Below, one piece after another: positions 15,232-21,473 of a stretch of DNA of 64,000 nt (position 1 is its first letter; each line of letters begins with the position of its first letter). The stretch covers positions 6,510,001-6,574,000 of the forward strand of contig NZ_CP006850.1 of NCBI RefSeq assembly GCF_000523235.1, written 5' to 3'. The translations under genes were made by a program, and so were the position numbers. This DNA comes from Nocardia nova SH22a (GTDB taxonomy: Bacteria > Actinomycetota > Actinomycetes > Mycobacteriales > Mycobacteriaceae). A model generated the notes under the pieces. That model saw only the letters and a list, made by a program, of their open reading frames with translations. It had not been told where the DNA came from and ran no database searches.

Positions 15232-15707
15232 ACACGAGTCTGCTGATCCCTGCGGCGGTAATCTGTGCTGCCCTCGCTGGCATCCTGATCAGCTGGCTTG
15301 GCGAGCGATCGGGTGACAAGGAAGTCCAGCGGCTCGCCACCGCCTCGGAGCCCGACGGCGTGTACGGGCATCCGTTCGATCCGGTCGTCGAGCTGAAGAA
15401 GGAACTGCCGTCCCCGCCGCCGGGATTCATGTGGGAGCTCACCGTGGAGCGATCCGCCGAATACTGCAACGTCCTGACCCTCGGCCTGCTCCACACCGCG
15501 ACCGGAAAAGTGGTGGCGTCCAAGACCGCGAACCTGACGAAGAACGGCAACCAGGAATGGCGCGCGTTGTACGGCAGCCGCCACCGGCCTGATGTCGCCG
15601 CATGGGCGCGAGGCGTCATCGTCGACCACACGGTCGAATGGGCGCAGCGGCAGAAGAACATCCACACCCCGCCCGACGGGCCATCACACTACGAGGTGAT
15701 CGCATGA
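15228..15707 (+). CDS. Membrane-anchored hypothetical protein, 159 aa
   Basis: ATG 15228. Residues 3-23 form a transmembrane or signal-anchor helix (LLIPAAVICAALAGILISWL). The remainder is soluble with a beta-rich middle (MWELTVERSAEYCNVLTLGL). No lipobox. The stop overlaps a 7-codon ORF at 15704. Function unknown. Confidence 0.65.
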   Translation: MNTSLLIPAAVICAALAGILISWLGERSGDKEVQRLATASEPDGVYGHPFDPVVELKKELPSPPPGFMWELTVERSAEYCNVLTLGLLHTATGKVVASKTANLTKNGNQEWRALYGSRHRPDVAAWARGVIVDHTVEWAQRQKNIHTPPDGPSHYEVIA

Positions 15708-15767
15708 GCATCGACAGACGGATCTGATGGCGACCGAGTATCCCGACTACCGACAGGAGTGGACAGC

Positions 15768-16097
15768 GTGATCGACGTCGAGGCCGTGATGGCCCTGCAT
15801 TTCGAACGCCTCAAGGTGCCAGCGGACGCCCTGAACGGCGACAACACCTATCACGTGCAGATTCATTGGCTGCGCGACATCACGCGCCGCCTCGGAATCA
15901 TCCTCGAAGACGAGAGCATTCCGGACGAGGTCGCCGAACGCATTGTTCGCGGTGTGCTCTACGGCGCGCCCACCGACGAAGCGGCCCGGCTCCGTATGCG
16001 ACAGCAGGACGATCGGATGCGCTGGCTTCGCGAGCACACAACCCTGGGCGCCCCCGTCGTCGATGACCTGCTCGGGAGAAAGAGCGGGCGAGAGTGA
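15768..16097 (+). CDS. Hypothetical protein, 109 aa
   Basis: GTG 15768 is preferred over the in-frame GTG at 15759 because the ACAGGAG ribosome site sits 8 bases before it. Helical product (VMALHFERLKVPADALNGDN; ITRRLGIILEDESIPDEVAE). No family. The next gene begins within its stop. Confidence 0.6.
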   Translation: MIDVEAVMALHFERLKVPADALNGDNTYHVQIHWLRDITRRLGIILEDESIPDEVAERIVRGVLYGAPTDEAARLRMRQQDDRMRWLREHTTLGAPVVDDLLGRKSGRE

Positions 16098-16459
16098 GTT
16101 CAGCAATCACCGACGCGTTCCTCGCCGAGTACGCGCGCGTCTCACCGGAAGGTCGGCTCGATGTGATCGGCGGCCACACCACCGGCTGGCACACCAATGC
16201 CGGGCCCGGCTTACGGCTGGCGGCGGTCTTGTTCCTCACGCCCGACGCGGTCGCTCGGTGGCGCAAGCGCAGTGTCCAGCTGCGGACGGTAGTGACCTGC
16301 CCGGACGGAACCACCCTCGACCACGCCGATCGGATTGACCGCGGTCACCGGTTCATCGTGGCCCCGTTCGATCTGAGCCCCGCCCAGCACGGCACGTATA
16401 TCGTGCGCGTCCAGCTCGCCGACGACACCGTCGATCTGCCGTTGGAGGTCAAGCCGTGA
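16094..16459 (+). CDS. Conserved beta-sandwich hypothetical protein, 121 aa
   Basis: AYARVSPEGRLDVIGGHTTG near the N-terminus and later HGTYIVRVQLADDTVDLPLEV resemble a family of small actinobacterial proteins (DUF6941-like, from memory) that look like an immunoglobulin-type sandwich. GTG start. Function unknown. It is the penultimate gene before the RNA-repair locus. Confidence 0.6.
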   Translation: MSSAITDAFLAEYARVSPEGRLDVIGGHTTGWHTNAGPGLRLAAVLFLTPDAVARWRKRSVQLRTVVTCPDGTTLDHADRIDRGHRFIVAPFDLSPAQHGTYIVRVQLADDTVDLPLEVKP

Positions 16460-16614
16460 GCGTGGCCCCCGGACTGTTTGTCGCGGCCGGAGTCCGGCTG
16501 CTCGGCCAGGCCGTGAAACGCCGGTGTGAAATCAGTTCGGGGGCAGCGTCGATGATCCGCTACAGTGTCGGCACTTCCGGTGCGGAGATCCGAGGTTCCT
16601 TCACTTTTGGTTGA
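16456..16614 (+). CDS. Small hypothetical protein, 52 aa
   Basis: GTG 16456 overlaps the preceding stop (GTGA), continuing the operon spacing. Product begins VSVAPGLFVAAGVRLLGQAV (a short hydrophobic helix) and stops at 16612-16614. The 3' end of this ORF runs through the first hairpin of the downstream non-coding region. Real on operon logic, otherwise unsupported. Confidence 0.45.
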   Translation: MSVAPGLFVAAGVRLLGQAVKRRCEISSGAASMIRYSVGTSGAEIRGSFTFG

Positions 16615-16628
16615 AACCGACACCTCGG
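16590..16628 (+). other. Hairpin at the start of the RNA region
   Basis: CCGAGGT (16590-16596) pairs perfectly with ACCTCGG (16622-16628), extendable by a T-G wobble. The loop holds TTGGTTGAAACC. No T-run follows, so it is not a classic terminator. It may end the upstream operon or be part of a structured transcript. Confidence 0.5.
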
Positions 16629-16652
16629 GCACTTATTTCTCGGGAGCACAAC

Positions 16653-16934
16653 TTCAGAGTGTGGTGATCGCCCGGTGTGTTGGAACTGGGGTTACTTCTT
16701 GCAGAGAAACGCGGGTTCGAATCCCGTCGGCGGCGACTGGTGTCGTCGTCGTGGCTGAGCGGCCTAAGGCACTTCCTCGGACCGTTTTTTCTCGGGCGAT
16801 TCAGCACCTCGTGTGAGGGCCTGGTGCGTGGGCGGTGGATACTTCCTTGGTTGAAATCCCTTCGGGGACTGCGGGTTCGAGCCCCGCGTGTGCCATCGCC
16901 GATCTTTCTCAGGCTCTTCACACCACACTCTGGA
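16653..16934 (+). ncRNA. Structured tRNA-like RNA region, candidate Y RNA (YrlA-like) locus
   Basis: This protein-free stretch precedes the Ro60 gene and contains tRNA arms. A T-arm (GCGGG-TTCGAAT-CCCGT, 16711-16727) is followed directly by a 10-bp hairpin with a TGGT loop (16728-16751), then TG and a D-arm-like GCTGAGCGGCCTAAGGC (16754-16770). That is a circularly permuted tRNA whose acceptor stem is closed by a tetraloop. Flanks pair as ATCGCCCG (16667-16674) with CGGGCGAT (16793-16800), plus GGTG with CACC across a bulge, as expected for the Ro60-binding stem of a Y RNA. A second T-arm lies at 16871-16887. The outer ends also pair over 14 bp (16653-16666 with 16921-16934). Transcript ends are not known. 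Confidence 0.65.
16822..16895 (+). ncRNA. Second tRNA-like element without a normal D-arm
   Basis: T-arm GCGGG-TTCGAGC-CCCGC at 16871-16887 is preceded by a TCCC-TTCG-GGGA hairpin like a long variable arm and by a short TTC-CTTGGTT-GAA stem-loop in the anticodon position. GTGTGCCA (16888-16895) can pair with TGGTGCGT (16822-16829), but with four wobbles. A normal D-arm is missing and no CCA follows, so a functional tRNA is doubtful. It could be a second Y-RNA module or a decayed tRNA. Confidence 0.4.
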
Positions 16935-16943
16935 CACGTGCAC

Positions 16944-16958
16944 CCCCTGACCAAGGGG
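16944..16958 (+). promoter_or_regulatory. Hairpin covering the Ro60 ribosome site
   Basis: CCCCT (16944-16948) pairs with AGGGG (16954-16958) around a GACCA loop. The AGGGGAC that should bind 16S rRNA for ATG 16964 is inside the 3' arm. The hairpin could hold back translation of the Ro60 gene, perhaps in competition with the adjacent RNA structures. Confidence 0.4.
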
Positions 16959-16963
16959 ACAGC

Positions 16964-18526
16964 ATGTCCAAGTTCAATACCGGCACCACCCGTCCCGTCG
17001 CGCACGGGCCGATCCGGACCGACACCACCGCCACCGGCACCACCTTCGAAGGTGCGCCCGGCTACGCGCGTGACGCGCAGTCTGAACTTTTCCTTCTCGC
17101 GGTGACGAACATGGTCGGCGAGGACACCTTCTACGAGCAGGCCAGCGACCGCGACAACCGGTTCGCTACCCTCGTCCGCCAGGTCGCGCTCACCGACTTC
17201 GACTGGCTCACCCGGTTCGCGCATTGGCTGCGCACCGAGGCCAACATGCGGTCCGCGCCGATCGTGCTCGCCGCCGAGGCCGCGAAGGCGCGTCTCGATG
17301 CAGGGGAATCCGGCGGCCGCGACATCATCAAGACGGTGCTGCAGCGCGCCGACGAGCCCGGCGAGATGCTGTCCTACTGGCACACCCACTACGGGCGGAA
17401 GTTGCCGAAGCCGGTCAAGCGTGGCATCGCCGACGCAGCCCGGCGCCTATACCGCGAGCGCAGCTACCTCAAGTGGGACAGCGACACCCGCGCCATCCGG
17501 TTCGCTGACGTCATCCAGCTGACCCACCCCGATCCGGACGGCGCGCAGGCCATCGACGACCTGTACCACTATGTCATCGGCCGCCGGATCGGTGTCGAGC
17601 ATCTCTCCATCCCGGACACCCTGGCGACCCTGCGCGCCAACGCCGAGTTCAAGCGCCGCACGGGTGAAGACATCGACCGGATGGCCGCCGACGGCAGCCT
17701 GGAGCAGGTGCTCGCCGACGCAGGCATGACGTGGGAGGCACTGTCGGCGTTCGGTGCCTGGACCGCGGCGCGGTGGGAGGCGATGATCCCGTCCATGGGG
17801 TACATGGCTCTCCTGCGAAACTTGCGGAACTTCGACCAGGCAGGTGTGTCCGATGTGGTCGCGGCGACGGTCGCGGCGCGCCTGTCCGACCCGGACGAGG
17901 TGGCGCGGTCGCGGCAGTTGCCGATGCGGTTCCTGTCCGCTTACCGGGCAGCGCCGTCCCTGCGGTGGTCCTATCCGCTGGAGCAGGCGCTCGACGCATC
18001 GCTGGCGAATGTGCCGGAGCTGCAGGGCCGCACGCTGATCATGATCGACACCTCGGGTTCGATGCGCTCGGCGTTCAGCAAGGACGGAACGCTGATGCGG
18101 TGGGATGCCGCGGTGGTGTTCGGGCTGGCTCTCGCCCGCCGCTGCCAGACCGCCGATGTGGTGTCGTACTCGAACGACGGGATCCGGTTCCAGCTCGAGC
18201 CGGGCGAATCGTTGCTACGTTCGATCGAACGGTGGAAGACCGGCGGCTACTTCATCGGCGGGGGAACCAACACCGCCGGTGTCACGCAGGCCGCGTACGA
18301 CCGCCACGACCGCGTCGTCATCCTCACCGACGAGCAGGCGTCTGGGCGCGATCCGGGCGCGGTCATCCCGAAGACGGTTCCGCTGTACACCTGGAACCTC
18401 GCCGGACATCGGCTGGGACACACCGGTGGCGCACCGAACCGGCACGCCTTCGGCGGACTGTCAGATGCCGCGTTCAAGATGATCCCCCTCCTCGAGCGGG
18501 GCCGTGATGCGGAGTGGCCGTTCTGA
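16964..18526 (+). CDS. Ro60/TROVE-domain RNA-binding protein (Rsr)
   Basis: 520 residues. The TROVE HEAT-like ring spans about 25-345, with the typical N-terminal block (GAPGYARDAQSELFLLAVTN). A vWA domain follows from about 356 with a complete MIDAS: DTSGS at 363-367, the Thr of GGGTNT near 435 and the Asp of LTDEQ near 456. Ro60 binds Y RNAs on its outer ring and loose 3' ends of misfolded RNAs in its cavity, handing them to exonucleases. The start is ATG 16964 behind AGGGGAC; an in-frame start at 16835 lies in the RNA region and adds a non-family extension. The TGATG stop couples it to rtcB. Confidence 0.92.
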   Translation: MSKFNTGTTRPVAHGPIRTDTTATGTTFEGAPGYARDAQSELFLLAVTNMVGEDTFYEQASDRDNRFATLVRQVALTDFDWLTRFAHWLRTEANMRSAPIVLAAEAAKARLDAGESGGRDIIKTVLQRADEPGEMLSYWHTHYGRKLPKPVKRGIADAARRLYRERSYLKWDSDTRAIRFADVIQLTHPDPDGAQAIDDLYHYVIGRRIGVEHLSIPDTLATLRANAEFKRRTGEDIDRMAADGSLEQVLADAGMTWEALSAFGAWTAARWEAMIPSMGYMALLRNLRNFDQAGVSDVVAATVAARLSDPDEVARSRQLPMRFLSAYRAAPSLRWSYPLEQALDASLANVPELQGRTLIMIDTSGSMRSAFSKDGTLMRWDAAVVFGLALARRCQTADVVSYSNDGIRFQLEPGESLLRSIERWKTGGYFIGGGTNTAGVTQAAYDRHDRVVILTDEQASGRDPGAVIPKTVPLYTWNLAGHRLGHTGGAPNRHAFGGLSDAAFKMIPLLERGRDAEWPF

Positions 18527-19704
18527 TGCCGGTGACACAGTACGGCGAGAAGTTGCTGTCGTGGGCGGTCGAGTTCGACGGCGCCACGATCGAGCAGGCA
18601 CGCCAGACCGCGAGTATGCCGTTCGTGGCCCCGCACGTCGCGCTCATGCCCGACGCGCACAGCGGGCGCGGCGCCGCGGTGGGAACCGTCATCCCCACCG
18701 TCGGCGCCGTGATCCCTGCGGCGGTCGGTGTCGATGTCGGCTGCGGGATGGCCGGGGTCGAGACCCGCTACACCGCAGCCGATATCGCCGGGAAGGACCT
18801 CGCGCTGCTGCGGGAGGCAATTGAGAAGGCCATCCCGCTCAGTCCCGGCAACTACAACGACCGGATCGGCCGTGACCATACCGCGGAGCGGATCACCGAG
18901 TTGGAGGAGCTCGCGGCCCGCAACGGTGTCGAGCTGACGCATTCGCCGAAGTGGCGCGAGCAGCTCGGATCACTCGGGGGCGGCAATCATTTCATCGAGT
19001 TGTGCCTCGACGAACGCGATCACGTCTGGCTGTTCCTGCACTCGGGGTCCCGCGGTGTCGGGAACAAGATCGCCCAACGGCATATCAAGATCGCGCAGAA
19101 GCTGTGCAAGCAGTGGTGGATCGATCTGCCCAGCCCAGACCTCGCGTACCTCGTCGAGGGCACACCTGAGTTCACCAGCTACATCAAGGAACTCGCGTGG
19201 GCCCAGAAGTTCGCCGCCCTCAACCGGGCGGACATGCTCGACCGGTTCGCGACCGAGTTCGCGCGCTGGCTCGGCACCGACGATCACGGCGAGGTCGACC
19301 GCATAATTTCGCACCACAATTACACGCGTCGTGAGCGACACATGGGCCGGGACGTGTGGCTCACCCGCAAGGGCGCCGTCGACGCGCACGCCGGTGTCCG
19401 GTCGATGATCCCGGGCAGCATGGGCACCTCCTCGTTCGTCGTCGAGGGCAAGGGCTGTGTGCCCGCGCTGTGCTCGGCGCCGCACGGCGCCGGTCGTCGC
19501 ATGTCGCGCACCGAGGCGAAGAAGCGGTTCACCGCCGAGGACCTCGCGGCGCGGATGCAGGGCATCGAGTACCGGCATGGTGAGGAATGGGTCGATGAAA
19601 TCCCCGACGCCTACAAACCGATCACCGAGGTGATGGCCGCTGCGGAGCCGCTGGTTTCGGTACTGCACCAGCTACGCCAATTGCTAAATGTGAAGGGTAC
19701 ATAG
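18526..19704 (+). CDS. rtcB: RtcB RNA ligase
   Basis: 392 residues with full catalytic equipment: PDAHSGRG (H45), GVDVGCGM (D70, C73), GGGNHFIE (H155), HSGSRGVGN (H172), SHHNY, RKGAVDAHAG, IPGSMGTSSFVV and SAPHGAGRRMSR with the guanylylated His at 320. RtcB joins RNA 2',3'-cyclic phosphate or 3'-phosphate ends to 5'-OH ends using GTP and Mn, the ends left by anticodon nucleases. Length is that of the shorter bacterial type. ATG 18526 overlaps the Ro60 stop; GTG 18514 in frame is rejected. No archease gene is seen nearby. Confidence 0.95.
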   Translation: MPVTQYGEKLLSWAVEFDGATIEQARQTASMPFVAPHVALMPDAHSGRGAAVGTVIPTVGAVIPAAVGVDVGCGMAGVETRYTAADIAGKDLALLREAIEKAIPLSPGNYNDRIGRDHTAERITELEELAARNGVELTHSPKWREQLGSLGGGNHFIELCLDERDHVWLFLHSGSRGVGNKIAQRHIKIAQKLCKQWWIDLPSPDLAYLVEGTPEFTSYIKELAWAQKFAALNRADMLDRFATEFARWLGTDDHGEVDRIISHHNYTRRERHMGRDVWLTRKGAVDAHAGVRSMIPGSMGTSSFVVEGKGCVPALCSAPHGAGRRMSRTEAKKRFTAEDLAARMQGIEYRHGEEWVDEIPDAYKPITEVMAAAEPLVSVLHQLRQLLNVKGT

Positions 19705-19708
19705 GCGA

Positions 19709-20395
19709 ATGGACACCTTGCTCCTTGAGGGCGTGGTCGGGTCGACCGCCTACGGACTCGACCACGCGGACAGCGACACCGACTACGCCGGTATCTACCT
19801 CGAGCCCACCGAGCGGCTACTCGGTCTGCATCCGCCGAGCCGGGAGCGCGCGACCCGTAAGGGCCGTGGCGGGGCGGACGCGACCTATCACGAGCTCGGC
19901 AAGTCGATGTCGCTGATGCTGTCGTGCAACCCGACCGCGACGGAGATCTTGTGGCTCGACAATTACACCCTCACAACCGAATTCGGTGAGGAACTGATCG
20001 GGCTGCGGCAGGGTTTCCTGTCCGCGAAACGAGTCCGTGACGCGTTCTTCGGGTACGCGACCAGCCAGTTCCACCGGTTGATCGACCGCGGCCGTTTCCA
20101 GGGGTCGCTGGAGACCCGCAGAGAGAAGCACGCCCGGCACACGATGCGGCTGTTGTGGCAGGGCTACGAGCTGTACACCACCGGTGTGCTGCCGATCCGG
20201 GTGCCGGATCCGGGACCGTATTTCGAGTTCGGCCAACGCATCGTGGGCGATCCCGAGGCGAAGGCCGCGCAGGAGCTGATCACCCACTACCAGCTGAAGT
20301 TCGACGCTGCCCGCACCGTGCTGCCCGATGAGCCGGACGAGGCTCCGCTCGAGGATTTCCTGCAGCGGGTCCGGAAAGCGAACATGGCCGCATGA
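19709..20395 (+). CDS. RlaP-type nucleotidyltransferase of RNA repair
   Basis: 228 residues of the pol-beta-like family known as RlaP (COG3541/YcgL). The active site is GSTAYGLDHADSDTDYAG (residues 11-28), with the DxD pair at D21/D23 and a third acidic residue nearby. The central TATEILWLDNYTL and the helical C-terminal part fit the family. RlaP proteins were named for their association with RNA ligases and are predicted to add nucleotides to damaged RNA ends. It begins 4 bases after rtcB stops and overlaps the phosphoesterase gene, so it is one transcription unit. Confidence 0.88.
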   Translation: MDTLLLEGVVGSTAYGLDHADSDTDYAGIYLEPTERLLGLHPPSRERATRKGRGGADATYHELGKSMSLMLSCNPTATEILWLDNYTLTTEFGEELIGLRQGFLSAKRVRDAFFGYATSQFHRLIDRGRFQGSLETRREKHARHTMRLLWQGYELYTTGVLPIRVPDPGPYFEFGQRIVGDPEAKAAQELITHYQLKFDAARTVLPDEPDEAPLEDFLQRVRKANMAA

Positions 20396-20994
20396 CGAAC
20401 GTCTGGTTCACCTCGGACCTGCACATCGGTCATCGCATGGTCGCCGAACTCCGCGGCTTCACCGACCCGGCCGACCACGATGACGCTCTGGCCGCGAACT
20501 GGGACCGGGTCGTGCGGCCGGATCATCAGGTGTGGGTGCTCGGCGATATCTCGGTGGGCGGAAAGGCCAACGAGATCCGTGCACTGGAATGGATCGCGGC
20601 CCGGCCCGGGACGAAACACCTCGTGGCCGGCAACCACGACTCGTGTCACCCGTACCGCAGCCAGGCGCACAAATGGCAGCGCATCTACCTCGATGCGGCG
20701 TTCGCGTCGGTGCAGCAGTCCGCGGTCCGGAAGATCGCCGGGCAGCGGGTGTTACTGTCGCACTTCCCGTTCCAGGGCAGCGAGGACGGCGACCACACCG
20801 CAGAGAATCGGTTCGAGGAATGGCGGCTCCCCCGCATCGGCGAGAACACGTCACGGTGGCTCCTGCACGGGCACACGCACTCCCGAGACCCGGGCCACGG
20901 CCCGCAGCTGCATGTCGGTCTCGACGCGCATGCTCTCGCACCGGTGCCGCTGGATTGGGTCGAGTACATGATCGAGAGCGACCCGCCGTTCTGA
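20392..20994 (+). CDS. Calcineurin-like metallophosphoesterase
   Basis: 200 residues with all metal motifs: SDLHIGH (8-14), GDIS (51-54), GNHD (80-83), LSHFPFQG, and HGHTHS near residue 160. Related phage and bacterial enzymes remove phosphate from nucleic-acid or nucleotide esters. In this operon it could open 2',3'-cyclic phosphates or remove 3' phosphates before RlaP or RtcB acts (inference). ATG start with 4-base overlap to rlaP; the operon seems to continue only into one small gene. Confidence 0.9.
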   Translation: MTNVWFTSDLHIGHRMVAELRGFTDPADHDDALAANWDRVVRPDHQVWVLGDISVGGKANEIRALEWIAARPGTKHLVAGNHDSCHPYRSQAHKWQRIYLDAAFASVQQSAVRKIAGQRVLLSHFPFQGSEDGDHTAENRFEEWRLPRIGENTSRWLLHGHTHSRDPGHGPQLHVGLDAHALAPVPLDWVEYMIESDPPF

Positions 20995-20999
20995 CCGGC

Positions 21000-21035
21000 T
21001 ACAGATCACCACAGACGAATACAGATCACTACAGA
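21000..21035 (+). repeat. Two 16-bp direct repeats, 20-bp period
   Basis: TACAGATCACCACAGA (21000-21015) and TACAGATCACTACAGA (21020-21035) differ at one base and are spaced by exactly 20 bp, about two DNA turns. They lie between the phosphoesterase stop and the next ribosome site. An operator or RNA-binding site is possible. Confidence 0.6.
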
Positions 21036-21058
21036 TCCCTGGAGAGGGCGAACAGACC

Positions 21059-21205
21059 GTGAGTTCAGCACCAGAACGAGATCCGATCGCGGACCTGTTC
21101 CGTCGTGGCTTCGAGGCGTACGGCGAGCGTCTCGCCGAGGAGTGCCCAGGCGACCCGGATGCCGGTTGGGAGCGACTCAGAAAGGACATCGAGGGCGGAG
21201 TCTGA
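21059..21205 (+). CDS. Small hypothetical protein, 48 aa
   Basis: GTG 21059 follows a GGAGAGGG ribosome site. The product is one or two charged helices (PIADLFRRGFEAYGERLAEE, then GWERLRKDIEGG). It is the last gene of the RNA-repair run. No family recognised. Confidence 0.55.
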   Translation: MSSAPERDPIADLFRRGFEAYGERLAEECPGDPDAGWERLRKDIEGGV

Positions 21206-21324
21206 TCCGGAGCGCGGTGGGCTCGAGATCCTGTCCCGGATCCCGTAGGGTTTCTTCTCGGCTGGGTTGCACCCTTTTTCGAGGGAGGGATGAGTGCCGC
21301 AACTCGCGTGACCCGGTCGCTGCG

Positions 21325-21383
21325 CCGCAGTTTCTGCGGTTGCCCTAGGGCCGCTGCTCCATTCCCCCGGAGCGCGGCCCTAG
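21325..21383 (+). terminator. Tandem strong hairpins after the RNA-repair operon
   Basis: CCGCAG-TTT-CTGCGG (21325-21339) is followed by a larger stem: CTAGGGCCGC (21345-21354) with GCGGCCCTAG (21374-21383), continued by GCTCC/GGAGC around an 8-base loop with one bulged T. No U-tract follows, but actinobacterial terminators often lack one. A short GGGT-TGC-ACCC hairpin followed by TTTTT (21264-21279) is a further terminator candidate. Confidence 0.6.
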
Positions 21384-21460
21384 TCGCGTCCCGGGGCCGA
21401 CCGGCTGGACTAGGGGTAGAAACCGACCGGAACCATTCAACATATGGGCTGGCCTCGGGT

Positions 21461-21473
21461 TATCGTGGGCGAC
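21461..21473 (+). promoter_or_regulatory. Candidate leaderless promoter -10 (TATCGT)
   Basis: TATCGT at 21461-21466 fits the actinobacterial TANNNT -10 and is followed by exactly 7 bases before ATG 21474, so transcription would begin at or next to the start codon. No good -35 is seen. The same geometry occurs at 23107 and 34791. Confidence 0.4.

Noticed and set aside
15704..15767. 7-codon and 14-codon ORFs between 15704 and 15771
   Set aside because: Too short to support; could act in coupling only.
16745..16895. Intron-containing Ser/Leu-type tRNA joining the D-arm at 16754 with the T-arm at 16871
   Set aside because: The would-be acceptor halves (GTCGTCG and GTGTGCC) do not pair, and the D-arm instead fits the permuted module with the upstream T-arm.
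16835..16963. Upstream in-frame extension of the Ro60 gene
   Set aside because: The extra 43 residues have no family match and fall in the tRNA-like RNA region; ATG 16964 has the ribosome site.
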